Positions 36,301 to 57,754 are shown, numbered from the stretch's first letter. The stretch: 64,000 bases of DNA from Pristionchus mayeri (GCA_036245805.1 BTRK01000002.1:29009067-29073066), one strand, 5' to 3'. Program-made: numbers and translations. The notes: a model not told the origin generated them from the letters alone.

Positions 36301-38034
36301 TACTCAAGACCTGGAGATTATTAGTCATACATACCAAATATATGTGGATACATTTTTACTACGCACCGAAGAATACCGTTCCTTCCTACGAGTTAAAAAT
36401 AGAGTGCTCATCTGATGTAAAATGAAGTGTTGGCAAACCTTGTTTTCCTTTTGAATCTTTGTTCTTTCGCTTCTTCTTCGTATTTTCTAATTTAAAATCT
36501 CCATCATTCGATTCTTCGTCCGAATCTTCTTCATCTGATTCCTCATCTGAGGACGAACGAAATGTTTCTCCGTCATCTTCGTTTTCACCACCCACTTCGT
36601 TTTCACCACCCACGATCCTGAAATTTGTGTGTTATAGAAAAATCGAAAATTGAATTACAGTATCAGTATTGGAATTCATCACTACGCTAGACAAATGACA
36701 AAACATGTTTTTCCCAAATGTACGAAGACTGAGGGTTGTACAAATTGTGTTATTTATTTGCGGAAAGAACTATAGGTGGTTTCTAGAGTTGACATTTAAT
36801 TTGTACATTTGCCATGATAGACGCCTCACTAATATGCAAATCAAAGAATGGCTTACGTCTGGTTCTTCTTTTGCCTCATTATATATGAAGAGCCATTCGA
36901 GTAAGTTATACAAAAACTGCTGGATGAAAATATAACTTATTGGCAACACAAACAGTGTGAATAGTAGGGTTGTCGGTTCGATTCCGATACCCGAGATCTC
37001 GAACCCTGTGGCATGAGAGAGCGTACTCTCTCGCTTGGTCGGATAGGAACATCCCCTTCAGATACTTTAAACTTATCGCCTGTTTCTTGCTCATCATTTT
37101 TCTCCTATAACGCATAACTCAATCGAGATATTATCATTAGAGAGTGAAAATATAACTCACGTAAGTGGCTTTTCATGTGCACTGTCAAATTTCCCTTCGT
37201 TGAATATGTCCTTGAGCAAATGTTGCATTCGATTCTCTTCGATAGACATTCTGTTCGATTTGTCGTCGTCTTTTGATTGTGATTGGATATGCTTGACGCA
37301 TTCTCATCTCCATCATCGCATTCCTCGTCTGACTCAGCTTCTTTCTCTTCGCAAGAATCTTCATCGGCAATTGATTCCTCATTGGCATCAAAATCATAAT
37401 CTCCTTCATATCCATTACCTTTTCGTGAAGGCTGTAAAATATTTGTATTTGTATTGTTCCCTTTTCCTTTCGTTTTCGAAGCGAAAACAAAAAAATCCAC
37501 ATTACAACTAATTGACAAGGACCAAAATCACGCTAATGTTACCTTTTCCTTCAAATCTCCTTTTGCATTGGGAGATACGATAATCAGAGCGTCGTTACTT
37601 CCTTTGGGTTCCTGGTAATATTGTATTTGTTGTAAACCTAATTTTTAAAATATATAATTATTTTTCGAAATTGTGAGAAAACGCAAAGACTATCGCAAAT
37701 TCCCAAATACAGTTCCTAAATAACTTCATTTGTGATTAACCTCTTTAACAGGATTTGCAATCTGTCGACTGTTTTCATATTCATATACATCCACTCCAAC
37801 GCAGTCCCAAGCGATTCACACAAACTCGTCAGAATTTCACGATTTGAAAAATGATTGAATTTGCACACAACAATGATCGAAATTAGTATCCAACGATCAC
37901 CTTTCATTTTTGAAATTCCTATTATACTCCATGTTGAAAAGGTTAGAGGCGTTTTTAATTTTCTGAAGTTAACATTTCAGCGTTGACTGAATATTTTTGT
38001 CTAACCTCAGGCTCACTGTCGCTATCATCCTCCA
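33353..38034 (-). CDS. Multi-C2H2 zinc-finger protein
   Basis: Probable nuclear DNA-binding protein. The N-terminal side has acidic exons (DDSDSEPE at about 38010; [18 protein letters not shown] at about 36510; [17 protein letters not shown] at about 37370). About fifteen C2H2 units follow, nearly one per exon, from [20 protein letters not shown] (about 37200) to [16 protein letters not shown] (about 33820). The C-terminus is acidic ([17 protein letters not shown]) and ends at TGA 33353-33355. Fingers alternate between two linker types, DPRKRPY... and ...KPFKC. Oddities: an in-frame TGA in the finger at about 35343 (TTSQHL then stop), a probable one-base shift in the finger at about 36200, and loss of the first Cys in two fingers (FEYEIC about 34680; YKFKEC about 34000). 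Upstream exons were not found; a mariner MITE lies just 5'. Confidence 0.82.
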
Positions 38035-38146
38035 CTAAAAATAGAAGATGGACAGCCTTCTCGATAATGCCTTCTATTGGGTCAATAGGCATATCTGTGA
38101 TGTAGGAACATATATAATTATAAAAGGCCATCACGTAAGGTTCATA

Positions 38147-38697
38147 TTAGGTTGGTGCAAAAGTTTCGCCTCAAGGCATTTTTCAAGTTTTCTCGGTAAC
38201 ACGATACGTGTTCCAAAAACTACTCCGGCATTATTTGGCGTAGTATTGGTGTACCACACTCATTGTTTTATATCGAATATATCGAACGTCGACCGTAGGA
38301 AAATTAATGCAATCCGAAAATTTGCAAAATTTCCATTTTTTGGGTATTCGACAAAAACTATCACAAAATTTAATTGAAAAGGATCCAACTTTAGATCTTT
38401 TGAAAAACTAATAAATAGCGGTTGATGGTTCCACTGAACACTTGAAGTGGCAGTTTCTTAATCTCGCGGAAAAATTCTGAGGATTGAAATACCGAATTCG
38501 TCGATCAAATTTCGGGATTAGCACTTTGTGAAATTTGGCTCAGAGAGGAACAGTGAATCTTAATTATAAGAGGAAATATGTAAAGTATACATCGATTGAT
38601 ATAATAAAAAAACCATAGCAGGATTGCTCTTGACCGATGCAAGGTATAGACTCCCGAATAAATTTTGAAGCGAAACTTTTGCTTTGCACCAACCTAA
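38147..38697. mobile_element. Mariner-derived MITE
   Basis: 551 bp with ends TTAGGTTGGTGCAAAAGTTT and GCTTTGCACCAACCTAA, flanked by TA on both sides. This is the standard mariner terminus. Too short for a transposase, so an internally deleted copy. Related to, but distinct from, the element at 8646 (TTGGTGC against TTGGAAC). Confidence 0.88.
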
Positions 38698-39997
38698 TAC
38701 ATACAGCTTAATGGGCCAAAATATTTGAAAGACAGTTCGCAAAAATCAATGCAAGAAAATGGGAGTTGGTAGGAAAAGGAAAAGGCAAAGAAAACTGCAG
38801 AGATAGTGTGTATATATATTGAGATAACGCGTCAGATAATCAAATGAATAATGACGCGGGTGTCAAGAGATAGCGGGCACAAAAAGTTTAGCAATTTATC
38901 CCTATTGAGGACACCCAAAAGGTACGTTCAACATTTTACCGAATCATAACTTCGGTACTATTTCAATTGTAGTCCCAAGCTCGGACCCGGTCCCGGAAAA
39001 CAATGTATTTAGTACCCGGGTCACGTAACAGGCTGCCCAGGTACTAAAGAATGACTAATTTTGCAACACAGGTATGATAAACCGATATCAAGACATATCG
39101 CATATTAGTCTCGTATTTGTGACCTAGGTACCCTGTAATGGGACCGGGCGACCAAATGACATATCATTTGGGACCTATGTAGCCTCTGTTGGGACCAGGT
39201 TCCCATACTTAAGTTCATGCTATTCCACCCCCCCCCCCCCCAAGCTATTTTCCTATGCCCGTAGTCAGCATAATAAATAATTCAATACGTCTGTGATGTC
39301 AAATTTGAGTCAACGCTTTATAACATTGAACACGAAAATATAAGGGTGTTATATTTCACCGACAATCAGCCTTGCAAGATTGAAGGAATAAAAGGAGGTG
39401 TGATAAGTAAAATAATGCATCTAACTAAAAATGGGGACAATGAATAGCGTATTGAAAAAAAAGCAATTATGAGAGTAAATGCCTTTTCCCGTACAGTTGA
39501 TGAAATGACTGTGAGAATGAGTCTCATACTTCTGTGTCCGTATCTAGTGTGAATGTCATTATTGTGGGAATATGCCCTCATCCTTGCTGTAGGCGATAGG
39601 TCTGTCACATAGTTAGATGCTCAGTGTTATTTAGTTTGAATGTGAGAAGTGGATGTTATAATATGCTCGAAATTCCCGATCCCTCACTGTTTACATGACC
39701 AAAGTGAGAAGGAGAGAGCGAAGAGTATGAATGCCATTATGGTTGCTGGGAAATCGAGGCCAGTGGATAAATTCAGGAAGTGTTTGATGTTTGTATTCTC
39801 AGAAGAGTCTCATGCAGACAAAAAACCTGACTTTCGATACTATCAGACCATATTTTCATGATTGCAGGCAAACAATTCCGTAAGGCTGTGCAAACATTAT
39901 TTCAGCTATCACATACAAAACAATTGGTGATTTTCCCACAACACATACAAAAAAAGAGGTCTTGCCTTTCGTACATGTGCATCTACTATCCTATGGA
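38698..39997. other. Intergenic DNA with GGTACC/GGGACC-rich patch and poly-C tract
   Basis: Between about 38980 and 39215 there are repeated short motifs of the type GGTCCC, TACCCGGG, CAGGTACT, TAGGTACC, GGGACC and GGACCAGG, in both orientations, followed by a C-homopolymer near 39227-39241. No gene recognised. The patch resembles the cluster at 44720-44852. Confidence 0.5.
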
Positions 39998-40896
39998 TAT
40001 ATCGCGCCTCTCATGAGAGAATCGAGCTGAGAGTGGGAATGTTGAAATTGGTTCTTATCGATTTTGGCCATCCTAAGGCATGCCTGAGTGACCCCCACAG
40101 TCTTTTTGTACAGACTTCATTTTGGAGCTTCCTACACCGGGTCGCAATTCGGCATCACTCACTTCAAGGGTCCATTTCTCGAATACGGTGATAGATTGAG
40201 CAAAAGTGACCTCTGATTGTGAGTGACCCCGACTCATTTTTTGAGTTCTATAGATCTATACAAACCATTTTCTCTGAATCCGATTTTGAATGACAGCACG
40301 TTGTAGGTAAATTTCCTCAAAAATGTAGGTGCAGAAGCAGCTCAAATTTTCTAAGTGAATGCAGCTCAGCGAGCGCTTTCAAATGAGTGGTTTGCCAACA
40401 AAATACGGACACGGTGGTGAGACTTTCGCCCTTTTTACGCTTTTCAATAATTTGAAAGCACTAATTCCTCACCACACCGCGTTTTTTTGAGAGTTCAGAG
40501 TGAAATTATAACATTGTCCCTCACTCCCTCCATTGTTCTCACTCTTCCCTCATTCCCAAAAAAACGCGCGGTGTGCGAGGAATGAGTATCTCGTGCTATG
40601 TTTCGATAGATCGATAGAGCTCAAAAAATGAGTCGGTGTCACTCAGAGGTCACTTTTGCTCAATCTATCACCAATCCATCATCTATCTACGTATTCGAGA
40701 AATCGGCCCTTGAAGTGAGTGATGCCGAATTGCGACCCGGTGTAGGAAGCTCCACAGTGAAGTCTGCACAAAAAGACTTTGGGGGTCACTCAGGTATGCC
40801 TTAGGATGGCCGAAACCGGTTATAACTCAATTCAAGATTTTCCTCCATTCCCATGAATGCAAATTCAGCTCGATTCTTTCATAAGAGGCGTGGTAT
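39998..40896. mobile_element. 0.9-kb foldback element
   Basis: Inverted repeat: GCGCCTCTCATGAGAGAATC at the left pairs with GATTCTTTCATAAGAGGCG at the right, and inner parts such as CCTAAGGCATGCCTGAGTGA and GGGTCGCAATTCGGCATCAC have complements at about 40780 and 40730. No ORF. Confidence 0.87.
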
Positions 40897-41191
40897 GTAA
40901 CAAAATATCAAAATAATGTGCAGTGTTGTTGGCATAACGTCTGCGATTGACATGAATATAATGAAAAAGCTTACTTACAACGTCGATGACATTTATTAAA
41001 AAATGTTTTTGTGGAAATACACAAAAATATTCGATTTTCACAAGATAGTATTTTAGATTTAGGATGTGCGAAATTGAATTTCTTGTCTACTAGAAAAGTC
41101 TTTATTTTTTTAAAAAAATTTAAAATTTAAAAAATATTTCCAGCATGCGACGTTTGTCCAGACCCGAGCACGATTGGACTATCGTACGTGT

Positions 41192-41643
41192 ATCGTACGT
41201 GATGGGAATTTAGGAACGAAAACCGTGCAATTTCCAAAAATATCATGTTTCGGGGATTATGGTGAATTTTCAATTTTATTACTTTTGCTTTTTTGCATTA
41301 TTTTTTATGTGCGTTTTCATAAAACGGGTGGGATTTTACACGGAAATATGGCTAGAAATGCAATAAAAGCTAGTAAAAAATCATGAAATATTGACGAAAT
41401 AGTGCTAAAACCCGGTTATGGCCATTTAGTCAATATTACATGTTTTTTCACATGATTTTATTGCATTTCTAGGCATATTTTCGTGTAAAATTCCATCCGT
41501 TTTATGAAAACGCATACGAAAAAAGAAAGCAAAAAAGCAAAAGTAATAAAATTGAAAATTCACCATAATCCACGAAACATGATATTATTGATATTTTTGG
41601 AAATTGTACGGTTTTCGTTCCTAAATTTCCATCACGTACGATA
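41192..41643. mobile_element. 0.45-kb foldback element
   Basis: Ends ATCGTACGTGATGGGAATTT and its complement at 41625-41643; arms pair to a short centre near 41390-41440. Located just 5' of the first recognised exon of the membrane-protein gene. Confidence 0.87.
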
Positions 41644-41966
41644 TGCGAGGATTGCAGCCATTCGGTGATTTAGTAGAGACCGTCTAATGATTGTTGAAAT
41701 TGGCAGTCGATTGGGTCAACCACATGCACTTTGGTCGAATCCTCTTTTGATTTAACACGTCGTCAGTAGGCTATCCATTTTTTGTTCAATTTCGAACTGG
41801 AATGATCGCTCTCACCCAATATCAAATAGTGATTTATCAAAACGAGCAGAACAGTCGGCTGGCAAATCGCATTATTTGATAGTTGAACGATAAAATAGTC
41901 GACTGGTTTGTCAGTCGACTAACGGAGTTTAGCTAATTTAAGTTACACAAAAATATATTTTAGGCT

Positions 41967-50427
<8,461 letters not shown>

Positions 50428-50524
50428 AAAGACAATAAGTATATCTGAATCAGTCAAGTGATCATAAAACTCCAAACTGGTTACATTCAAGCATAAATAT
50501 ATTTTGCAAATTATGAAACGAGCA

Positions 50525-50577
50525 TACTGAAAAAATTGAGGCTTCTTCGGCACTAGGAGCCTCACCTTTTTCAGTAC
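50525..50577. repeat. Imperfect hairpin downstream of the membrane-protein gene
   Basis: TACTGAAAAAATTGAGGCT pairs with AGCCTCACCTTTTTCAGTA around a loop of about 14 nt. It could be a short MITE relic, a 3'-end structure or a miRNA-like hairpin; nothing in the sequence decides. Confidence 0.6.
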
Positions 50578-50963
50578 CATTAAGATAATTATAACAGGGT
50601 AGTTTATTGGAGTACATGCATGTCATGAGATTCTGGGATGTCGACGAGTTAAAAAAAACAGTAGAAGCTGCTTGTGACTTCCAAAATTACGCATTCTATA
50701 TGCCAACTTTTTTGAGAATCGCGTATTTTCTTACCCAAAATATGGTTCTTTATCTGCTCAAAAATTGTCAAATAGACCATCTTTTAATTATCGTGTGTAG
50801 TAAGAACGATACAACTAATTATGTCCACTTCCTTTATCGATTATTAATGGAGAAAATATGTTGGTGAATGTTGCATTCATTTATAAATGTTGTAAAACGA
50901 TAGAAACAGCTGATATCAGTCAATCATTAGTATGATGATGTTATGGTTTAATATTTCGGTGCA

Positions 50964-53900
50964 TCACTCGTCGCCAGCACCATCGTCGTATTCGAGGAAA
51001 TCGCGCAACTAAAATGAATATTATCGTAAAGTTTTAATTCTGGAACTATTGAAAACTGGCTTCTGGTGCATTCAGAGCTAGATTAAAAGACTCCGTGAGA
51101 GCTTCGCATTTCTCCGTGATAATTTTCTCAAGGTCTTTCACGATCTCCTTGTATTCTAGTGCTTCCTGGATATATATTATTCGACTATGATCTTATATAA
51201 TTGATCTTGGGAATACCTGATCTGAGGAAACCGACTCAATCTGTCCAACGAGATGAGAAGGAATATTGAGATCGGAAAGTTTCTGGAAGAATTTGAATCT
51301 GTATCAATCAGCAGGATTTTTTCATAAAATAAGAGAAATGGTAAAATGTTATGTTTGATAAAAGCTTACGAACATTGCAGATAGTTTAAAAATTCAATTT
51401 AAACTTTTAGGAACTTACTTTCCTCACTGCGTTCGAAGTTTTATCGAGCAGAGTTATCTTAGCCACCAATGCCGTTTTAATGCTGGTTAAGAGTGAAAAC
51501 GAGTTGTCCAACTCCAAACGTAACGCTGTGCGAATCTGTAATTTTATATTTATCATCCTATCACATTTCCGATATTGGATTCAGTGAATTATAATTGACA
51601 GTTTTACCGCTTCCGATCTTTAATATATATAAAATTAATTTACCTGTTTGATCTTTTCATCGTACTTGACGGCATGGCCACCATGTCCACCATCCAGAGA
51701 ACAATTGAGACAAAGCAGCTGGTTGAACTGAGACATAATGGATTGCATTATCAACATTTATATGTTGATCGACAATTAGTGTATTCACCATATCACAATC
51801 TTCTTTGATACATATACAGAGTGACAATGAAGAGAACTTCTGAATATATTTGTAGACAGGGGGATTACAAGTAAGAGCAAAGCAGCCTCACCTTATTGCA
51901 TTCTTTACATGGACTTTTCGCATTTTTGTTTGATGTCATCATCTGTTCGGACATACCTTGAAGGTGAAATCAAAGTGTAATCTTCGTGATGGATAAGTTG
52001 AGAAAAATAACACATCGACTGACTTATTGCTAAGAAGTTCTTCGGAAGTGGCTTCCCATCAACCAGATTTGTTACATAGGAACAATTCGGGCATTCGATC
52101 CTGTGAAATTCAAGTTTCGAATTATGTACAAGTTTACCATCGTGATGATGGTACTCCCTAAAATGCCAGAACAAAGGCAGTACTGCTACAAAACGTACAC
52201 GTTGCACATGAAGTGCTTATCCTTTACGATACACTGCTCGCAGAAGGTGTGGCCGCAATCGAGCACCCGAGGAATGAACTTGACCGAATCTGAAGTAACT
52301 CACAATTGCGGTACTGAAAGTTGCCACTAGTGAAGGAATATCTAGATTTGTTCTTTTGTTCTGTCATCACGCACCGAACATTTCGGTGCAAATGGCACAA
52401 CAACACTGATCGACGAGCTCGTCGAAAGTGTCTGGGGCTAATGAAGAATCTGTCGGCAACTGAAATGCAAATGATAATATTAAGTTAAATTTGTACTCAA
52501 TTCATAACATTGCATACAGCACCAACACACATAAACACCACACCAACTGAACGCGAACTAACGACTAACCTTCAAACTGGTCTCAGCATCCTTTATTTCA
52601 ATTTTATGCTCACATGTATTGTCGAACTGAAAACACTTCGATTGTGATAAGGCATACACTACTGTTTTGTTTGTTATTTATCGCGGTATTCAAGTAAACA
52701 CAGAATATTTATTTTTAATTAATTTTAATTCTTACGTATCCATCGGGAAGCTGTGCAGTCATAATATAGTATGTATTTTGATGCTTAACACGTACATAAA
52801 TAACCCCATTAACGATGCCAATGATATGAGTGATATTTCCACCACTGCAATTTATTCTCGAATTTGAAAATAAATTTCGTACCTTTCAAGACATTTGATT
52901 TCCTGAATTGTTTCAATATTCAATACGTATATGTATGTTGCATCAAAGAAGTAAACGAATTTGGAAGAATCATGTACATGCATTCTTAGAAAACGAGAAA
53001 ACGGAAGCTTCAATTGATACTTGTACTGTTTTTTTTCTCATAAAATCGGAAATATCACCTGCACAACTGTGACATTGTCGCTCTCCTGCCACACTTTTGC
53101 ATTGGTATCTTCGCATGTGTTGACATAATACACTCTTTTCCTGAACATTTCCTACAGGAAAATCATAAAATAAAGCAAACGATTTACCTATGAACCCCTG
53201 CAAACTCGAAACCTCTCATTTTCCTGTTTGATACATCAATTAAGATTCTGTCAGTATTAGGAGATTCCCATAGCCGACATGCATATTTGTCTCTGTCACG
53301 CGCAACAGTGTACAAGCAACCCCTCTGGAGAGATTCGTTCTAAACAGGGTTGCTTAATGATACCTATAACAGAGGATTTCTTACTGCGTGTTGGTCTCGC
53401 AGGAACGTTACGCAGAATACATCAAATGGGGTCAAGACGATCTTGTATATCTGGACTGACTTTCTTTTGATTTTGAAAGCACATGGCAAAACTATGGGCG
53501 TATACTTTGAAAAGAAATTTCACCTTCCATCGTAGTAGAATGAATAGTTCGTTCCCGTGAGTTGCAAACGAACCAATTCGTCCTGGGGGCAATTTGGCTT
53601 CCACGACTGTCGATCTGATCGAATGCATTGGTCACCATCCAGTAATGACACTAGGTCGAATGAGAACCAACAACAGTGCCTTTCTTAAGCATGTTCATAG
53701 TAGGTTCCCAAAGTGTCAAAATGCTTCTGTGAAAGTTCGACTGAAGAGTCCGTTTTATGGTTCTCATCCGGCGGTTTTCACCGGGCGTAGTGCCCCAATA
53801 ATTAGTTATTAACATAATTTGTTAGTATTTTCATGTCTTTGCTTTTGTGTGTGTTGTATCTTTGATTGAATTAAAACATCTTCGAAGACATAAACACGGA

Positions 53901-54273
53901 CGAGCACTAATCAAATAAAGATAAAGTCGACAGTCTAAGTGCGTTAATCAACCACGAAAAAAATACTTACTTTAACTTTGTATACAACCTCGCTGAATGA
54001 AACATATCGCCTTTCCATTGTTCTTCATAATAGATTAAGGTGCCTACAAAAGCGTGGTTCTCCGTGAATTATCTGTGTTCTCTGTGAATTGTTACCGTTC
54101 TCCAGCATGTGCACTTCCAAATTGTCTCCCAGTTGATCCTTTTCCACAAATGAAAGATGATTTACCTCCATTTCTGCAAATTTGTTTCTTGAAAGATGTA
54201 GATACAAATCGTAACAATTTTTAGAATTGTTGTTATTGATGTCACCATCGGATAATACCGACACTACGATCAT
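50964..54273 (-). CDS. RING/B-box protein with N-terminal propeller-like repeats (TRIM-like)
   Basis: Likely E3 ubiquitin ligase. N-terminal exons carry strand-rich units: QIYKIVLTPFDVFCVTFLRD (about 53450), RLWESPNTDRILIDVSNRK (about 53260), RKRVYYVNTCEDTNAKVW (about 53130), FVYFFDATYIYVLNIETIQE (about 52930) and HIIGIVNGVIYVRVKHQN (about 52810). Then comes a RING: CCAICTEMFG (about 52390), LDCGHTFCEQCIVKDK (about 52240) and IECPNCSYVTNL (about 52090). Next a B-box-like zinc site: CKECNK (about 51895) with LLCLNCSLDGGHGGH (about 51700), followed by amphipathic helices (LELDNSFSLLTSIKTAL, ALEYKEIVKDLEKIITE), and finally RDFLEYDDGAGDE with TGA at 50964-50966. The start at 54273 is the most distal plausible ATG; exons between 53.6 and 54.0 kb are unresolved. 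The order, propeller first and RING later, is unlike canonical TRIM proteins, which begin with the RING. Confidence 0.75.
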
Positions 54274-55420
54274 TCACCTGCTGGTCGGACTCGAGCGTCG
54301 CCTGCTTGCCGCTCACCGCAGCAGTCGACCTTTCGCCCTCTGGAATGCGCGCGATGCATGACTAGTCGATGACTGGTCTGAATTTACATTAGTTTAGTAC
54401 GAAAAAACGCAATTATATTCTCTCAAGATATTGGTGTATGGAGAGATTGTTGTACGCCCAACTACATGATGATTCCTGAAAATTTTGGAAAAGAATATTC
54501 CGTTGGTCACAAACAGCCGACACAATCGTGGATACGAGACCACGTCTGACTAAACGCTAGAGCTTACAAGGTCACGGCCACGCTAAATGTACAATATCAA
54601 CGTGTTCTGTCGAATGTGTCCAGGATCTGACCCAACACCCGCTGGAGATTTTAACCGTTCGGGTTACAAGGGAGCAAAGCGAAAGAGAAAGGTTTTACGC
54701 ATGAGCTGAAGTTTTGAACGAGTTTCTAGCCTATATTGAAGCGAAGTAATCCGATTACGGGCTCAAACACACAATAGGGGAGGCGAATTCTTTACACGCT
54801 CATTCCTAAATCGCCATAGCAGGTGCGAGAACGTAGAGAAAGCGACGGGACGACATTGGCCGGAGTGAGAGTGTATACGCGAGAGTATATCGAGCGGCGC
54901 CCAATTTCTCCCTCCGTCTCTATAGCTACTCCTCACATGTTTCTGCTGTGGAGAGGCAGTATGTCTCACTCGCGGGGACAAAATCTCGCAATACTTCACC
55001 ACGTATTCAACTACACAGAGCTTTACCAGAAAATGCGTCACTAATCTGAATTCGTGTAAAAATCGCATTGTGAATGGAACCATGTTTGATCTTTGATCTT
55101 TTGTTGCATATCGCAGTCGAGTGGCTGTGTGGTTTGTTTTTGCAGTGAATTAATGTGAAGTTAAAAACAAACAAATCGATTTTTAATGGATCAACATTTA
55201 CGTGACGAATATAATTAATCGTCTAAAAAGAGTTGTGTTTGATACATGGGTAGTACGTTGCAAGACATTCATTATATCGAATACAAATGCTGGAGCAAAG
55301 CCAACAAGTTTACATTGAGCAAAAACAATGTTGTTATTGATCAATAACAACGCTGTTTTTCATTAAACTTTCAAAATCAACAAGGTTCTCTCCCCTTCTC
55401 CATTCATTCACATCGTTTTC
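54274..55420. other. Intergenic, probable promoter region
   Basis: No gene recognised. Contains GC-rich and GAGAG-rich stretches near 54820-54930 similar in style to the region upstream of the UGT genes (850-1250). Confidence 0.35.
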
Positions 55421-56294
55421 AATGGCGACAAGTGGTTTCCGGGGTCCGGAGGATGCGACTATGCAGGTACTTTACGATGCAAATACGTTGTACGTATTGT
55501 ATCAATTGAACTAAAGATAATGTAACCACTCTGAATCATTCAGCAGACTGTGAAACGGGCATCGCGCGAACTCGAAGACATCGTGGCGGGAATCATCAAA
55601 AAGGGCCGCAAGGTAGGCTGAACTCTGATCTCGGGTGACATTAATTGATCTCCTGTTTCAAATGATTGAACTTCTGATCTTTTCAGCTGAGCAAGGAAAT
55701 CCAGGAGCGAGACTCATCGTGCGAGTCCACTGAAGCGTCGAGCTATGAGACGAGTGGTGACAACGCCCCGAGGGAGAAAAAAAAAGTCGAGGTACCGTAA
55801 TACGGATTGGCAGACTGGCTGGCCACTGTACACTTGTACGATGAACGCAGAGGATACTGTAGTACGGTATGCTGAGTTACAGGATCGTCAAGTAGTTTGT
55901 CTCCGCTTCGCGGGTTCATTCACCGATCAGGAGGGCAACAACTCGCATATCTACGTCAAGAGAGTAAGTCCAAAGTTCCAACCTCGTCTTATCGGGGAAA
56001 AGTCATATAATACTTCATATAATAAAATATATATTCAGCAAGCTGTCTTCACTTCTAGCATGGACGAGGCCAGTATCATCTCTGACCCCACCATGAAGAG
56101 CGAGCCAATATTGAAGGTAGGATGAGAAAAAAATCCGAAATCGATTGACTACCGTATACCTCACCGATTTTTTCCAGGTGAAGATGAGTCGTTGTGCAGA
56201 TCCCGAATGGACGCGTCTTACCATAATGATACTTAATCGACACCAAACGGTACGGTTGGATTACTGTAGGAATGATAACCGCGGGATACTGTAA
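55421..56294 (+). CDS. Small protein of unknown family
   Basis: The ATG at 55421 starts ATSGFRGPEDATMQ. Exons then give TVKRASRELEDIVAGIIKKG (about 55550), SKEIQERDSSCESTEASSYE (about 55690) followed by KKKVE and a GTACCG donor at about 55791, then from the acceptor at about 55882 DRQVVCLRFAGSFTDQEG, then FTSSMDEASIISDPTMKSE (about 56045), and a final exon from about 56178 with MSRCADPEWTRLTIMILNRH ending at TAA 56292-56294. All joins are in phase. An amphipathic N-terminal helix and a beta-rich C-terminus are suggested. No family recognised. Confidence 0.6.
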
Positions 56295-56305
56295 AGGAAA
56301 CGATC

Positions 56306-56490
56306 ATTCGATTTTGAAGTTCAGTTGACGGTAGATCTCGAGTGCCGCGGCGATGTAGCGCGTGATGTGCGCATCAATGGAGGCCAAAACGACTAGCGGA
56401 TGGTGAGATTAGAGACCAAAGAACAAGGATAAGATCGATTCACTTGAAGAACCAACTCGCCCTCAGACTGCTCAAGACGTTCATCTATCA
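56306..56490 (-). CDS. Possible terminal exons of a minus-strand gene
   Basis: Two coding-like pieces: IDERLEQSEGELVLQ (about 56490-56445, with a GTGAAT donor) and VVLASIDAHITRYIAAALEI then YRQLNFKIE and a stop near 56310. The natural splice between them does not keep frame with the acceptor I can see, so this is a fragment, a pseudogene or a mis-joined model. Family not recognised. Confidence 0.3.
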
Positions 56491-56977
56491 AGAATGGAGA
56501 AAGTCAAATACCACTCGAATAAACAGTGTACAAAAACACTCATTTGCGCAGAGGATGTGTACATAGTTCTGGCTGAAGTGGACACAAGTGGACACTTGAT
56601 TATCGCACAACTTTAGAAAATAATGATCTTATTCATGTCTTTGGGGACACATTGGGTACTGAAAATTTCTCAGGTGACGATTGTGGCAGAACCCTTTGCA
56701 GTCTCTAAGTTAATTCAAAAGCGAAAATAGGTTGGATTTGCCTAGTCTTTCGGAATATATTAGAAGGCACGTGAATGAAGTTCATCATTGATATCATATA
56801 AGTGATCTGTTTGCGGACTTGAGATGAATCTTTTTTCCGTAAAATATCGATAAAACTGTATGTTTTTCTTCGGTATGAATTCAATTTAGTCAAGGTTCAT
56901 CATTCGTGGGAAAAAATGTGTGCAAACATGTGTTTTAGAATTATTTTTTAAATTGCTTTATTTCATTTCGATATGCT

Positions 56978-57754
56978 CAATTGTTTTTCATGCTCAGCAA
57001 GGCTTTGTAAATTACGGCCTCGTATTCCTTTCTGTTCTCAAATGAGAAGTAGATCTTGCACAGGAACGCGCACTCCTTTCCGCACTCATTCTTTCCACAG
57101 TCGATTACGCATTTGAATTAGCATTCATTAAGAGATACCAATAAAAGAAGGAAAACTGCATTTTCAAATCCACGTTTTCCTTCAAAGAGCCCGTACAAAT
57201 ACAACTGGAACCACACATGTACATCTTCTTTTGCGACATAAAATTCAAATATCTGACACCACGTAAAACCTACTCCTTGTTGCAAGTTGCCTCGTCAGCA
57301 TCGGGCTGTTTTTTGCTATCCAATGCCTCCAGACGGCTCTTTAGGACGGAGTGGTCGAATTTCGTTCGATCGCACGTCAAAGCAATCAACCAGCTCATTC
57401 TTCCCGTGACAGTATGCGATTTTGCATCTATAGAAAGTCTGAATTATTCAGGAATCTTTTGAAACTGATAAAAATCCTGCTGTAAAAAAATTACAGTGAT
57501 GGTAGCACGAGGTCCTTCGTCTTGAAAAGTGTCTGCAAGACATTGTATTTACGTTTTTGCCACGTGAAGGTTCGAACTATTGAGCTACTAAGCATTAGCG
57601 ATGACGATCTAACGAATGCATTTGTAATCTGAAATAAGACCCCAACGAGTGCAGTTATGTTGATGTACTTGTAGGCTTGCGTAGGAGCCGAAGAGGCCAG
57701 GGCAGATAAAGCGGAGAGAAGGAGAGACGAGAAAAGGAAAAGGGAAAGATGCAT
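56978..57754 (-). CDS. Probable secreted Cys-rich protein
   Basis: The ATG at 57754 begins a strong signal peptide (HLSLFLFSSLLLSALSALAS then SAPT). Later exons encode SWLIALTCDRTKFDHSVLKS with DADEATCNKE (about 57410-57280) and a Cys-dense end CVIDCGKNECGKECAFLCKI (about 57115-57055), terminating KALLSMKNN at TGA 56978-56980. The spacing of Cys recalls short nematode secreted domains such as DUF19-like proteins, but I cannot ass­ign it. The exon between 57.48 and 57.65 kb is uncertain. Confidence 0.5.

Noticed and set aside
36960..37015. tRNA-like B box (GGTTCGATTCC) with a plausible T stem
   Set aside because: No A box at the expected distance, no matching acceptor stem and no anticodon arm upstream; a chance match or a worn tRNA-derived fragment.
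39227..39241. C homopolymer (also G-run at 21920 and C-run at 31062)
   Set aside because: Length is probably unreliable in assemblies, and no gene or element depends on it.
53594..53812. Open frame on the plus strand at 53.6-53.8 kb
   Set aside because: It overlaps minus-strand exons of the RING/B-box gene whose peptides join in phase; the plus-strand reading has no supporting motif.
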